NCBI RefSeq assembly: GCF_000014225.1
Contig: NC_008228.1
Coordinates: forward strand, 496,001-560,000
Reading direction: 5' to 3'
Origin: Paraglaciecola sp. T6c
Lineage (GTDB): Bacteria > Pseudomonadota > Gammaproteobacteria > Enterobacterales > Alteromonadaceae
Length of the DNA stretch: 64,000 bases
In this document: positions 48,501 through 58,596 of the stretch, piece after piece
How the letters are laid out: each line of letters opens with the position of its first letter
Numbering within the stretch: the first letter of the stretch is position 1
Position numbers and translations under genes: made by a program
Notes under the pieces: model-generated
What the model saw: the letters and a program-made list of their open reading frames with translations, nothing else
What the model was told of the DNA's origin: nothing
The model's database searches: none

Positions 48501-48911
48501 GCTGCCGTCACTGTTCATCACCCAAACGTTCGACATGCCACCGCGATCGGATATAAACGCTATTTTTTTGCCATCAGGGCTGAACGTAGGTTGGATATTC
48601 CATGCGAAATCTTGCGTTAACGAGGTGGCCTCGCCGCCGCCGATAGAGCTGACATATAGATCGCCTAGCATATCAAAAACAAATTTCTCACCATTTGGCG
48701 AAACATCAAGACTAGACCAAGTCGTTTCATCAGTATTGATGGTGACTTCGTTTAAGTTAAAGGGGGGATTTAATACGTCCCATTCTGCTTCGCTGCTTTC
48801 TTCTGTGAGTGCATTTTGCTTAGCCTTTTGAAGCTCAACGCGACTGAATGCGTCAGCGCTTAAGCTTAGCATCGTGCTAAATAGCGCGACGTTGATAAGA
48901 TTCTTATACAT
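45570..48911 (-). CDS. Exported beta-propeller (PD40/Tricorn-like) amidohydrolase
   Basis: Large 1113-residue precursor with signal peptide (LINVALFSTMLSLSADAFS). The first ~650 residues hold PD40/TolB-like blades with repeats such as IQPTFSPDGKKIAFISDRGG, YPRYSHDGKKIVFTTW and LSPDKKWIAFVY. The last ~430 are a metal-dependent amidohydrolase: LPGLIDAHAHGS, GHTGLEHSL, VHIGAHGQ and EAGKLADMMIIDGD. It probably acts in the periplasm or outside on a peptide-like or cyclic amide substrate; the substrate is unknown. It ends at its own terminator. Confidence 0.88.
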   Translation of the reverse strand: MYKNLINVALFSTMLSLSADAFSRVELQKAKQNALTEESSEAEWDVLNPPFNLNEVTINTDETTWSSLDVSPNGEKFVFDMLGDLYVSSIGGGEATSLTQDFAWNIQPTFSPDGKKIAFISDRGGMSNVWVMNSDGSNLVQVTKEKNNLIHSPKWSPDGQYIVANKGIMSSRSIPAGEIWLYHHSGGDGMVLKKRVHGNPDQKNIADPAFSPDGKYLYYTQDVSPGSTFDYNRDPLKSIFAITRYDMNTGEEERYISGTGGAVVPTPSPDGKQIAFIRRVKEKTGLFVKDIATGVESLLYLKLERDMQEGFGSEGYFPYFDWMPNSKRIVFWTGGKFHSIDVKTQAVKDIPVSVKATVKYADAVRFDVDVAPEKFAVKMARWAQKSPNGQNIVFQALGKLYIKEIKSGKVKRLTRQNDHDEYYPRYSHDGKKIVFTTWNDKDLGSVRTVSASGRSEKVISKEPGHFIEPSFSTDDKLITYNKKTGGYLLAPEYSVEPGIYTATVKGEKHRRVAKNGSAPHFAGDNSRVYFTESVSGSDYPEQQLVSVDLNGEDKREHLYGGDKIAEYRLSPDKKWIAFVYQYKAYVAPFTEIGQKQDIGPKSTTIPIKQLSDRAGEYLTWRSDSQAISWYHAATYYERELKEAFAFVPGAAEDLPDPVTEGMSLSFEQKTDKPSGYKALVGGTVVTMRDANNQQEIIEDAVVVIKDNKIVEVGKRADITIPNNALKIDTTGKTILPGLIDAHAHGSQGSNEIIPEQNWNMYSALAFGVTTIHDPSNDTSEIFAASELQKAGKRVAPRTYSTGTIIYGAEALGYKAIINSYEDALTHLRRLKDAGAISVKSYNQPRRDQRQQILAAARELNLMVVPEGGGKYQQNISMLVDGHTGLEHSLPIARGYQDLTALWVETEFGYTPTFVVSYGGLMGEEYWYDRTEVWKNERLLRYTPSFLLDRRAIRRPTAPDNQYNHVFVAQYAKTLRDKGVSVHIGAHGQREGLAAHWELWLMTQGGFTPWEALRGGTIDGATHLGMGKQLGSIEAGKLADMMIIDGDVLTDIRRSEYVTYTVINGRIYDAATMNEVGSKTKRPAFFFENNNTLFMPEATQQSIQQKSEKHHWVH

Positions 48912-49065
48912 GTGTGATTCCCTGAGAGCTTAGTTATTATAAAAAGTCGACTATTAGAAAGCGAAAAATATACAAAACATCTGTACCGAAGACTATCTTC
49001 CTCAGTACTTTTAATTTGGCCAAAATAACTAAATTGTGAACTTAAGTTCACAGGTGATAAATTTT

Positions 49066-51291
49066 TTATACACTTGCTAGCATTTGAATTTGTGCAATAT
49101 CAGTATCCCCTTTTAGCACTTTTAAAATGCCATCTTGAATCAAGGTGCGCATACCATCTTCCATGGCCTGCGCTTTAAGTTGGCTGACAGGTGCTTCCTT
49201 ATATACCATTGAGCGCAGTGCGGGTGTCATGCTGAGTAATTCATGAACTCCGGTTCTACCTTTATAGCCTGTGTTACCACATCTATCGCAGCCTTTGGGT
49301 TTATGCAGCATCAAGGTCGGCTGGAGGCTAAGCTCGGATACGTAGTCCGCACCGTACTGGCGCGTGATAAACTCTACATCAGTGTCTGATGCTGGGGTCG
49401 CTTCTTTGCAGTTTTTGCACAAGGTACGCACTAAGCGCTGGGCCAAAATACCGATGCAGGCATCAGAAAAGTTAACGGGGTCGATGCCCAAATCTAACAG
49501 ACGAGTAATGGTTTCAGGGGCGGAATTGGTGTGCAAAGTAGAGAACACTAAATGCCCTGTAAGCGACGCTTCGACGCCGGCATGGGCGGTCTCTTTGTCA
49601 CGCATTTCACCAATTAATATGATGTCTGGGTCTGCCCGTAAAAAAGCGCGTAGGGCGCTGGCAAAGGTAAATCCGATGCGAGGACTTACTTGGACTTGCT
49701 GCAAGCCTGCTTGTGTGATTTCGACGGGGTCTTCAGCTGTCCATATTTTTTTATCAGGGGTATTAATGTGGCCTAGCACAGCGTGTAGAGTGGTGGTTTT
49801 ACCTGAGCCTGTTGGGCCAACGACCAGCAAAATGCCATGGGGCTTTTCAATCATGCGTAATATGCTTTGGTTATTGGCTGGTGATAGATTCATTTTCTCC
49901 ATAGGCAGTGCGCCGCCGGTAGCAAGAATACGCATAACAACACCTTCCCCGGCCACAGTGGGAATCGTCGCCACGCGTACTTCGATAATTTGCCCTGATA
50001 ATTTAAAGGCGAGCTTGCCATCTTGAGGTAGGCGCTTCTCGGCGATGTTCAAATTAGACATGATTTTGATGCGGGCAATTACGGCATTGTGGTGCGAAGC
50101 AGGCACTTGGGTGATATCGCGGCACACTCCGTCAATGCGCATACGAACTCTTGTTGGCGCATTTTTCTCTGCATCTATATGAATATCAGATGCATCGAGT
50201 CGCTTGGCATCGTGCAAAATACGGCTGACCAGGCGCACTACAGCTGGTGCATCGTCAGACATATCATCAGCTTGCTCATCGGCTTCTTGACCACTGGTTT
50301 CTATTTCATCTAGGATCTCGTTCATGGCGCCAGGACCAGCGCCACCACCGCTTGCTTCACCTAAGTATTGTAAAACGGTGTTAGGCAGTGCGACCGAGAT
50401 CCCATAGCTATCAATGCCTAATGCACTCTCAATTTCCATCAGTAAATTGGCATTACTGGGCTGCGCCATTAGCACAGTGGGTTTTTCAGTGGCATCGGTG
50501 ATCACCGCAACAAAGTTACGTTTCAGATATGATAAATTTAATTTGCTGTCGCTTTGATATAGATGAAATCGGTCCGGTTTATAACCGATGTAAGGGACTT
50601 GGTAATGCACTGACAGCGCGATACCCATCTCGTCTTCTGGTATGCGCTTTTCCGTCATCAATCGTTGAACGAGTTGGGCGTGATCAGGATTAGTGTGCAC
50701 ATACTTCGCCAACGTGTCTTCATCTATTACGTTTCTATGGACTAGATAATCGAACGGCTGGCTAGTTCCACCAAGCTCATAGCGAAACTTATTGCCTAAA
50801 GCCTGTGCGACTTTATCGGCTAACGCTAAGTCGGCCGATTGAAAGACACCATCGTTTCTATTGATGATTTGCATAATACCCATCAACACACCTGCGTTTA
50901 AAATAGGTATGCAGATAAGGTTCTGTGTTTTGAAGGTAGAGCTTTTATCGAATTTATCAGCGAATTTTAGCCGTGGATGTATCGCAGATAGCTCTTCACT
51001 GCTATAGGGGTCATTAACAATCAGTGGCTTTTGACTTAATGCTACGTATCCCGCAATCGACTGCGGGCTAATGGGCACTTTAATTTCTTGTATTTCATTG
51101 CCTGTTTTAAAGCGGGCAACAAGATCTTGGTGCTGCATTCTGCGCTGAAAGATACTCATGCGTTGAACATTAAATAATGATAGCAACAATGGCTCTAATT
51201 TGTCGTAAGCACTGATTAAAGAAGGGGCATTAGCTAATAGTTGCTTAAGTTCTTGTAAAGCCGATTGATGTTCCATAGAAGCCTGCGTCAA
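49066..51291 (-). CDS. GspE/PilB-type secretion ATPase with N-terminal GAF domain
   Basis: 741 residues, longer than GspE or PilB (about 500-570). Residues ~20-175 form a GAF domain (NVQRMSIFQRRMQ, PISPQSIAGYVALSQKPLIV, LICIPILNAGVLMGIMQIIN). A helical MshEN-like N-domain follows (EMGIALSVHYQVPYIGY). The C-terminal ATPase has Walker A GPTGSGKTTT, Walker B DIILIGEMRDKET, the His box TGHLVFSTLHTNSA and the zinc tetracysteine CKNC...CDRC. It should be a hexameric motor of type II secretion or type IV pili, but no gsp or pil gene is near. The GAF domain suggests small-molecule control. Confidence 0.87.
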   Translation of the reverse strand: MTQASMEHQSALQELKQLLANAPSLISAYDKLEPLLLSLFNVQRMSIFQRRMQHQDLVARFKTGNEIQEIKVPISPQSIAGYVALSQKPLIVNDPYSSEELSAIHPRLKFADKFDKSSTFKTQNLICIPILNAGVLMGIMQIINRNDGVFQSADLALADKVAQALGNKFRYELGGTSQPFDYLVHRNVIDEDTLAKYVHTNPDHAQLVQRLMTEKRIPEDEMGIALSVHYQVPYIGYKPDRFHLYQSDSKLNLSYLKRNFVAVITDATEKPTVLMAQPSNANLLMEIESALGIDSYGISVALPNTVLQYLGEASGGGAGPGAMNEILDEIETSGQEADEQADDMSDDAPAVVRLVSRILHDAKRLDASDIHIDAEKNAPTRVRMRIDGVCRDITQVPASHHNAVIARIKIMSNLNIAEKRLPQDGKLAFKLSGQIIEVRVATIPTVAGEGVVMRILATGGALPMEKMNLSPANNQSILRMIEKPHGILLVVGPTGSGKTTTLHAVLGHINTPDKKIWTAEDPVEITQAGLQQVQVSPRIGFTFASALRAFLRADPDIILIGEMRDKETAHAGVEASLTGHLVFSTLHTNSAPETITRLLDLGIDPVNFSDACIGILAQRLVRTLCKNCKEATPASDTDVEFITRQYGADYVSELSLQPTLMLHKPKGCDRCGNTGYKGRTGVHELLSMTPALRSMVYKEAPVSQLKAQAMEDGMRTLIQDGILKVLKGDTDIAQIQMLASV

Positions 51292-51438
51292 ATTTGTTTT
51301 TTTTATTTATACTTATCGTCACACTATAGCCGAGTGAATAATGGGATAACACTTGTTTTACATTCATGGGAAAAAGTTGAACGTGGTAGGTAATTAAAAG
51401 TAATGGGTAGGTAATCTCTATTATTTTACAATTGGTTG
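51292..51438. other. Upstream region of the S10 promoter with two 10-bp direct repeats
   Basis: No gene is present. GGTAGGTAAT occurs at 51385-51394 and again at 51406-51415, 21 bases apart (two helical turns), shortly before the S10 -35 element. It could be an activator or Fis-like site; that is inference. Confidence 0.4.
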
Positions 51439-51466
51439 TTGCAAAAATAAGCGATACAGGTATACT
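51439..51466 (+). promoter_or_regulatory. S10 operon promoter
   Basis: TTGCAA (51439-51444) and TATACT (51461-51466), 16-base spacing. Transcription from about 51473 would give a leader of about 160 nt, close to the 172-nt S10 leader of E. coli. Confidence 0.7.
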
Positions 51467-51472
51467 TCGCGC

Positions 51473-51946
<474 letters not shown>

Positions 51947-51964
51947 CAAGAGAGGGTTTTAACA

Positions 51965-52603
51965 ATGGCGATTGGTCTTATCGGTCGTAAAGTTGGTATG
52001 ACACGCATCTTCACTGAAGACGGCGTATCAATACCAGTGACTGTTATAGAAGCCACCCCGAACCGTGTTACTCAGTTACGTACTGACGAAACCGACGGGT
52101 ATACAGCGCTTCAAGTAACCGCTGGCGACAAAAAAGCGAACCGCGTAAATAAAGCAGCAGCAGGTCATTTTGCTAAAGCTGGCGTGGAAGCTGGTCGTGG
52201 TTTATGGGAATTCCGTTTAGACGGCAACGAAGGCGAAGGCATAGAAGTTGGCAGTGAAATCACTGTTGAAATCTTTGCTGAAACCAAAATGGTTGACGTT
52301 GCAGGAACTTCTAAAGGTAAAGGTTTCCAAGGTGCTATTAAGCGCTGGAACTTTAGCCACCAACGTAATTCACATGGTAACTCATTGTCTCACCGTGCTC
52401 CTGGTTCAATTGGCCAAAACCAATCACCAGGTAAAGTCTTCAAAGGCAAAAAAATGGCCGGTCAGATGGGAAATAAACGTGTGACAGTTCAGTCTTTGGA
52501 TGTAGTACGTGTTGACGCAGAGAACAACCTTCTTCTAGTAAGAGGCAATGTTCCTGGAGCGCCAGGTGGCGACGTCATCATCAAAGCTGCAGTTAAAGCG
52601 TAA
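51965..52603 (+). CDS. rplC: 50S ribosomal protein L3
   Basis: 212 residues. The start [20 protein letters not shown] and the peptidyl-transferase loop [19 protein letters not shown] are typical; the loop holds the glutamine that PrmB methylates in E. coli. Early assembly protein. It lies 18 bases after rpsJ. Confidence 0.98.
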   Translation: MAIGLIGRKVGMTRIFTEDGVSIPVTVIEATPNRVTQLRTDETDGYTALQVTAGDKKANRVNKAAAGHFAKAGVEAGRGLWEFRLDGNEGEGIEVGSEITVEIFAETKMVDVAGTSKGKGFQGAIKRWNFSHQRNSHGNSLSHRAPGSIGQNQSPGKVFKGKKMAGQMGNKRVTVQSLDVVRVDAENNLLLVRGNVPGAPGGDVIIKAAVKA

Positions 52604-52621
52604 CGTCTGGGGAGTTAAGTG

Positions 52622-53227
52622 ATGGAATTAGTATTGAAAGATGCGCAAAGCGCTCTTGAAGTATCCGAAGCAACCTTTGGACGTGAATTTAACGAAGCAC
52701 TAGTACATCAAGTAGTAGTTGCATTCGGTGCAGGCGCCCGTCAGGGTTCTAAAGCACAAAAAACACGCTCTGAAGTTCGTGGTGGTGGTGCCAAACCTTG
52801 GCGTCAAAAAGGAACAGGTCGTGCCCGTGCTGGTACTATCCGTAGTCCTATCTGGCGTTCTGGTGGTGTAACATTCGCTGCTAAGCCACAGGATCACAGC
52901 CAAAAGGTTAACAAGAAGATGTACCGCGGTGCGATTCAAAGCATCCTGTCTGAATTGGTACGTCAAGAACGTTTAATCGTGGTTGAAAAGTTTTCAGTTG
53001 AAGCGCCTAAAACTAAGGAATTACTTTCTAAGTTAAATGGCCTTGAGCTAAGTGATGTACTAATCGTAACGTCTGAAGTTGATGAGAACTTGTTCTTAGC
53101 AGCTCGCAACTTATACAAAGTTGACGTACGTGATGTACAAGGCATTGACCCAGTCAGCCTGATCGCATTCGAAAAAGTGTTGATAACTGCTGATGCAGTG
53201 AAAGCATTAGAGGAGGCGTTAGCATGA
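52622..53227 (+). CDS. rplD: 50S ribosomal protein L4
   Basis: 201 residues. It lines the exit tunnel with its long loop ([20 protein letters not shown]). In E. coli L4 also represses its own operon at the S10 leader, and the attenuator seen upstream suggests the same here. GGGGAG precedes ATG 52622; a GTG immediately before it is disregarded. Its stop overlaps the rplW start (ATGA). Confidence 0.98.
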
Positions 53228-53526
53228 TTAACGAAGAACGTCTTTTAAAAGTGGTTTTAGCACCACATGTTTCTGAAAAAGCAACGCTTGCAGCTGAAGT
53301 TAACAACACTGTTGTTTTCAAAGTGCTTAAAGATGCGAACAAAGAAGAAATCAAAGCGGCAGTTGAAAAATTGTTCGAAGTTGAAGTTAATTCTGTTCGT
53401 ACTGTTAACGTAAAGGGTAAAACCAAGCGTCACGGTGCATCTTTCGGCAAGCGTAAAGACTGGAAAAAAGCTTACGTTGTGCTTAAAGAAGGTCAAGACA
53501 TCGACTTTGCTGGCAGCGAAGGCTAA
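53224..53526 (+). CDS. rplW: 50S ribosomal protein L23
   Basis: 100 residues, sits at the tunnel exit. Glu18 in APHVSEKA corresponds to the residue that docks trigger factor in E. coli L23. It overlaps rplD by four bases, giving coupled translation. Confidence 0.98.
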
Positions 53527-53540
53527 GAAGGGGACTAGAC

Positions 53541-54365
53541 ATGCCATTATTGAAAGCTAAGCCGACTTCTGCTGGTCGTCGTCACGTAGTTCAGGTTGTT
53601 AACCCTGATCTACACAAAGGCGCTCCTTACGCTCCTTTGCTTGAAAAGAACAGCAAATCTGGTGGCCGTAATAATAACGGACGTATCACAGTACGTCACG
53701 TTGGTGGTGGCCACAAGCAACACTATCGTGTTATAGATTTCAAACGCAACAAAGACGGCATTCCAGCTAAAATTGAGCGTTTAGAATATGATCCTAACCG
53801 TTCTGCAAACATCTGTTTGGTGTTGTACGCAGACGGCGAACGTCGCTATATCTTGGCACCTAAGGGCGCTAAAGCAGGTGATCAGATTCAATCTGGTTCA
53901 GACGCTGCGATCAAAGCTGGTAACTCTTTACCAATGCGTAACATCCCAGTAGGTACTACGGTACACGCTATTGAGATGAAGCCTGGTAAAGGTGCACAAA
54001 TTGCTCGTTCTGCTGGTCAGTACGCTCAAATCCTAGCGCGTGCCGAGGGTTATGTAACTCTTCGTTTACGTTCTGGTGAAGTTCGTCGAGTATTAGCAGA
54101 CTGCCGTGCCACTATTGGCGAAATCGGTAATGCAGAACACATGCTACGTTCACTTGGTAAAGCCGGTGCGAACAGATGGCGCGGTATCCGCCCAACAGTT
54201 CGTGGTGTTGCCATGAACCCAGTAGATCACCCACACGGTGGTGGTGAAGGACGCACATCAGGCGGCCGTCACCCAGTATCACCTTGGGGTGTTCCAACTA
54301 AGGGTAAGAAAACCCGTAGTAACAAGCGTACCGATAAACTTATCGTACGTCGTCGTAATAAGTAA
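53541..54365 (+). CDS. rplB: 50S ribosomal protein L2
   Basis: 274 residues. The conserved C-terminal stretch [18 protein letters not shown] contains the histidine near the peptidyl-transferase centre. Required for subunit joining. It lies 14 bases after rplW. Confidence 0.98.
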   Translation: MPLLKAKPTSAGRRHVVQVVNPDLHKGAPYAPLLEKNSKSGGRNNNGRITVRHVGGGHKQHYRVIDFKRNKDGIPAKIERLEYDPNRSANICLVLYADGERRYILAPKGAKAGDQIQSGSDAAIKAGNSLPMRNIPVGTTVHAIEMKPGKGAQIARSAGQYAQILARAEGYVTLRLRSGEVRRVLADCRATIGEIGNAEHMLRSLGKAGANRWRGIRPTVRGVAMNPVDHPHGGGEGRTSGGRHPVSPWGVPTKGKKTRSNKRTDKLIVRRRNK

Positions 54366-54380
54366 CAGCGAGGATTCACC

Positions 54381-54656
54381 ATGCCACGTTCTCTCAAGAA
54401 GGGTCCATTTATAGACCTACACTTGCTGAAGAAGGTTGAGGCTGCAGTGGAAAAGAACGACAAGAAACCAATCAAAACTTGGTCTCGTCGTTCTATGATC
54501 ATCCCAGATATGATTGGGTTGACCATTGCGGTCCATAACGGTCGCCAGCACGTTCCAGTTTTCGTCAGTGACGAAATGGTCGGCCATAAGTTGGGCGAAT
54601 TTGCACCAACGCGTACTTACCGCGGCCATGTCGCGGATAAGAAAGCTAAGAGATAG
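54381..54656 (+). CDS. rpsS: 30S ribosomal protein S19
   Basis: 91 residues: [20 protein letters not shown] and [15 protein letters not shown] are family hallmarks. Head protein pairing with S13. It starts 15 bases after rplB. Confidence 0.98.
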   Translation: MPRSLKKGPFIDLHLLKKVEAAVEKNDKKPIKTWSRRSMIIPDMIGLTIAVHNGRQHVPVFVSDEMVGHKLGEFAPTRTYRGHVADKKAKR

Positions 54657-54666
54657 GGGATAAAAT

Positions 54667-54999
54667 ATGGAAGCATTAGCTACACATCGCCATGCCCGTA
54701 CCTCGGCTCAAAAGGCACGCTTGGTTGCAGATCAAATTCGCGGTTTACATGTTGAAAAAGCACTTGAACTTTTGGCTTATAGCCCTAAGAAAAGTGCCGA
54801 TCTAATCAAAAAAGTATTAGAGTCAGCAATTGCGAACGCTGAACATAACGAAGGCGCAGACATCGATGAATTGACTGTCTCAAAAGTTTTCGTTGATGAA
54901 GGCCCAACTATGAAGCGTATCAAGCCAAGAGCCAAAGGCCGTGCTGATCGTATATTTAAGCGTAGCAGTCACATCACTGTTGTTGTGGCTGATAACTAG
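54667..54999 (+). CDS. rplV: 50S ribosomal protein L22
   Basis: 110 residues. The extended beta hairpin that reaches the tunnel constriction is the segment [20 protein letters not shown]. Variation in this loop is known to give macrolide resistance; nothing unusual is seen here. Confidence 0.98.
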   Translation: MEALATHRHARTSAQKARLVADQIRGLHVEKALELLAYSPKKSADLIKKVLESAIANAEHNEGADIDELTVSKVFVDEGPTMKRIKPRAKGRADRIFKRSSHITVVVADN

Positions 55000-55008
55000 G
55001 AGAAGATA

Positions 55009-55707
55009 ATGGGACAGAAGGTACATCCTACAGGCATACGCCTGGGTATCAGCAAACCATGGACATCTACCTGGTACGCTAATACTGCAGATTATGCAGA
55101 TAACTTGTTTAATGATCATCAGGTACGTCAGTATCTGACAAAGGCACTTAAGACTGCTTCTCTTTCTAAGATCGTTATTGAGCGTCCAGCGAAAAGCATC
55201 CGTGTGACTATTCACACTGCTCGTCCTGGCGTTGTAATCGGTAAGAAAGGTGAAGACGTTGAGAAGCTACGTAAGCATGTATCTAAGTTGGCCGGCGTGC
55301 CTGCTCAGATTAACATCGCTGAAGTACGCAAGCCTGAATTAGACGGTCAACTGGTTGCTGACAGCATTGCTAGTCAGTTAGAGCGTCGTGTAATGTTCCG
55401 TCGTGCTATGAAGCGCGCAGTACAGAACGCGATGAGAATTGGTGCCAAAGGTATTAAAGTTCAAGTAAGTGGCCGTTTAGGCGGTGCTGAGATTGCGCGT
55501 GCCGAGTGGTATCGTGAAGGTCGTGTTCCATTACACACTTTCCGTGCTGACATCGACTATGCAACATCAGAAGCTAACACGACTTACGGTATCATTGGCG
55601 TGAAGGTCTGGATCTTCAAAGGTGAAGTATTGGGCGGATTGCCTCTTACGCAAGAGCAACCAGCTCAGCCTAAGAAGAAAGGCCGTTCACCTAAGCGTGA
55701 GGGCTAA
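55009..55707 (+). CDS. rpsC: 30S ribosomal protein S3
   Basis: 232 residues. KH domain with the GXXG loop in [15 protein letters not shown]-terminal domain with [20 protein letters not shown]. Contributes to the mRNA entry helicase site. Lysine-rich tail. It starts 9 bases after rplV. Confidence 0.98.
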   Translation: MGQKVHPTGIRLGISKPWTSTWYANTADYADNLFNDHQVRQYLTKALKTASLSKIVIERPAKSIRVTIHTARPGVVIGKKGEDVEKLRKHVSKLAGVPAQINIAEVRKPELDGQLVADSIASQLERRVMFRRAMKRAVQNAMRIGAKGIKVQVSGRLGGAEIARAEWYREGRVPLHTFRADIDYATSEANTTYGIIGVKVWIFKGEVLGGLPLTQEQPAQPKKKGRSPKREG

Positions 55708-55709
55708 TT

Positions 55710-56120
55710 ATGTTACAACCTAAACGTATGAAGTTCCGTAAAATGCACAAAGGTCGTAACCGTGGCTATGCCGCTGGTGACAGTGTGAGTTTTGGAACGT
55801 TCGGACTAAAATCCGTTGGCCGTGGTCGTATGACTGCTCGCCAAATCGAAGCAGCTCGTCGTGCTATGACACGTGCCGTTAAGCGTCAAGGTAAAATTTG
55901 GATTCGAGTTTTCCCTGACAAGCCAATTACTGAGAAGCCTCTTGAAGTGCGTCAAGGTAAAGGTAAAGGTAACGTTGAATACTGGGTTTGCCAAATTCAA
56001 CCAGGTCGTGTTCTATATGAAATGGAAGGTGTTCCAGAGTCAGTAGCTCGCGAAGCGTTTGAATTGGCCGCGTCAAAACTGCCGTTTAAAACCACCTTTG
56101 TAACTCGGACGGTGATGTAA
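55710..56120 (+). CDS. rplP: 50S ribosomal protein L16
   Basis: 136 residues: [20 protein letters not shown] and [22 protein letters not shown]. Located near the A-site tRNA. The stop TAA overlaps the rpmC ATG by one base. Confidence 0.98.
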   Translation: MLQPKRMKFRKMHKGRNRGYAAGDSVSFGTFGLKSVGRGRMTARQIEAARRAMTRAVKRQGKIWIRVFPDKPITEKPLEVRQGKGKGNVEYWVCQIQPGRVLYEMEGVPESVAREAFELAASKLPFKTTFVTRTVM

Positions 56121-56311
56121 TGAAAGCCACAGAACTGAAAGATAAAAGCGTAGAAGAATTGAACACTGAGCTATTAAACTTGCTTCGTGAACAATTCAAC
56201 CTACGTATGCAAGCGAGTACTGGCCAGCTTGAAAAAACTGACCAAATTCGTAAAGTACGTCGCAGTATTGCGCGTGTTAAAACCATTCTGACTCAAAAGG
56301 CTGCTGCATAA
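56120..56311 (+). CDS. rpmC: 50S ribosomal protein L29
   Basis: 63 residues, two-helix protein at the tunnel exit ([20 protein letters not shown], LRKxxF-type centre REQFNLRMQ). It overlaps both neighbours by one base. Confidence 0.97.
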   Translation: MKATELKDKSVEELNTELLNLLREQFNLRMQASTGQLEKTDQIRKVRRSIARVKTILTQKAAA

Positions 56312-56562
56312 TGACTGAACAATCAAGTCGTACAGTACAAGGTCGTGTGGTCAGCAACAAAATGGATAAAACCATTACTGTTGCAGTAGAGCGTAAAGTG
56401 AAATCCCCTATTTATGGTAAGTTCATTAAGCGTACTACTAAGCTACACGCTCATGACGAGACTAACCAATGCAACACAGGCGACGTAGTAACAGTACGTG
56501 AATGTCGTCCTATGTCTAAGTCCAAAAACTGGATGTTGGTAGATATCGTTACTAAAGCTTAA
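56311..56562 (+). CDS. rpsQ: 30S ribosomal protein S17
   Basis: 83 residues with the OB-fold hallmarks [16 protein letters not shown] and [16 protein letters not shown]. Last gene of the operon here: a strong terminator follows instead of rplN, which starts the spc operon at this point in E. coli. Confidence 0.97.
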   Translation: MTEQSSRTVQGRVVSNKMDKTITVAVERKVKSPIYGKFIKRTTKLHAHDETNQCNTGDVVTVRECRPMSKSKNWMLVDIVTKA

Positions 56563-56581
56563 TCAGTTTTAGATACAATTT

Positions 56582-56616
56582 AAAAGGCGCGCCTCGTAAG
56601 AGTCGCGCCTTTTTTG
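56582..56616 (+). terminator. Terminator of the S10 operon
   Basis: AAAAGGCGCG and CGCGCCTTTTTT pair over a ~12-nt loop, giving a GC-rich stem with T-run 20 bases after rpsQ. It also faces the 3' end of the converging S41 gene. Confidence 0.9.
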
Positions 56617-56664
56617 TTTCTGTGTTCTTATAATATTTTTGCAAGGATCCTATTCACGCAGGAT

Positions 56665-58353
56665 TTACTTTTGTGGCTCACCAATAGGTTGGTTAAGGGC
56701 ATTTTCAAGCATGATGGCATCGAGAATACTAACAGAGGTTTGAATGCTCGGACCTTGACTGACAGGAAATTGGGCTACGGCTATTTTCGCTTTAGCTTGT
56801 ACTGGGCATTGGCCAGTTTGTAAGTGATTCACCGCTGCGCTGAGCATGCGTTCATCATTAGAGCCTAATGCGTGACTAAAGTCATCTTCCACTAGGCAGC
56901 CTTGCACATCAGCTTCAAATATGGGGTTAGGGGTAGGAATAAAGCCGTCTGAATATTCGCCAAAGCCTTTTTGATTACTGCCTTGAAACTGTATTGTGAA
57001 GTAGGTGGTGCCACAGTTATCTGTAGGATAAAAGCCGTAGGGTTTGCCGCATGTTGTATCGCCAATTATCACCACCTCAACATCGATGCCTCTTAAACCG
57101 TTTATAACCGCTTCGCTTGCTGAACAGGTTGCACCACTGGTCAGTATATATATCGTATTTAAGCCCAAGCTGGGTAGGGCATTTGACGTAAACTCATTCC
57201 GTTCATAATCTATTTCGCGGTTATAAAATGGGGTTGGTTGAAGTCGCCTGCCTGTGACTGGATCAAAAGTCGGATGCTTATCATTGAACTTAAGTTCATC
57301 AAAGATGAGGCCGTCTGTTTGCTGTTCTCCTGTGACCATAAATGCCAATTGTGAGGCCATAGACAGCAAGCCACCGCCGTTATAGCGCAAGTCTAGTATG
57401 AGGGCTTGCACATTGTTTTGGCTAAATAGATTGAAAGCGGATATTAAAGGACCCTGTGCGCTCTGAATATGGCTATCAAACTGAACGTAACCGACAGAAC
57501 CTATCTCTGTTGATAATACCGTCGAGTTTCGTACGGGCGAAAGTTCAACATTACTGGGTGTTAATGAGTAGTCGCGCTGAACTCCACTTTTCTTTTGCAA
57601 GGTAAACTGAAACACTTGCCCTGCGCTTGAAGGAAAAAGCGCCTCGTTGATTGTATCAACGTCATCATTATTCTCAGTGTTAATAAAATCGATAGTGTCT
57701 ATTGCAATCAACTCATCACCACGTTCAATCCCAGCGTTTTCTGCAGGAGAGCCAGGTTGTGTGTAGCGCACAATAATGCGTCTTGGCGCGCTCGCCTGAA
57801 TAAACTCCCAACTGATACCGTAACCAAAGGACTGACCTCGTTGAGTGCGGGTTAAATACTCATCTGTGCTTTGAGAAAAGTGAAAGTTGTCTTTAAATGA
57901 TCCCGCGTCGGACCGAAAATCTGTTTTCAGTTGCTCGAAGTATATTGAAGTTGAGAAATCAGCCGGATTATTGTCGTCGACTTCGTCATACCAAAGGTAA
58001 GTGTTATTGGTCCAAGAGCGCAGCCAAAGCTTTTCATCAAGAGCATCACCAGCAGCATCGGTAAAAGCTTCCCCCGTCACGCTGCTGACTCCGCTTCTAG
58101 GGATGGCGCAGCTATCTTTAAATAGAGACTCGTCTTAGTAGACCCCGGATACCCAGCGTGCTTCAGAGGAAGGCACAGTGGGGGTTGAAGAGCTCGAACT
58201 TGCACCTCCATTTCCCCCACCGCAAGACATTAAGAATACACTTACATTTATTAATGTAAGTTGGCACAGCAATTTTAAATTCACGAAAAACTCACTTTTT
58301 ATAAATCTAACGTTATTACGCGACAAATTGTTTGTGGAGGCAAATTTATTCAT
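56665..58353 (-). pseudogene. S41 family (C-terminal-processing-like) lipoprotein protease, interrupted by an in-frame stop
   Basis: A lipoprotein signal (LTLINVSVFLMSCGGGNG, acylation Cys in LMSC) and serine-rich linker are followed by a TAA at 58135-58137. The same frame then continues without any shift or stop to 56665. After the TAA come DESLFKDSCAIPRSG and WLRSWTNNTYLWYDEV, a PDZ domain (GSPAENAGIERGDELIAI) and the S41 protease core (LILDLRYNGGGLLSMASQLA; serine in TSGATCSASEAV). A single C-to-T change of a CAA codon would explain it. As read, only a 72-residue exported stub is made. ATG 58353 gives a long n-region; an internal GTG (VNLKLLCQLTLINV) is a possible start. Sequencing error or readthrough cannot be excluded. 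Confidence 0.8.
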
Positions 58354-58596
58354 CCATTTCGATTTTAGTGTGTTGATGCCGGCGCTAATTTAAAATCCAA
58401 TTTCAAGTACCGAATTAAATCAAAATAGATTGTTTCAAGCGTTCTTGCACTTTTGTCGAATAACCTAAAGTCCAATGTTTAAAACGCTCTTTGCAGACTA
58501 AAATTTTGCCACTTAACACACTAAAACTATGACTTAACCTCTATCACCGCAGTAAATTCGACTGAGCGTTTCACTATGCCTTGGAGGCACAAAAGT

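Noticed and set aside
58178-58393. Plus-strand frame of 71 codons opposite the broken protease
   Set aside because: It is the antisense of the lipoprotein signal region and contains the palindrome; no ribosome site.
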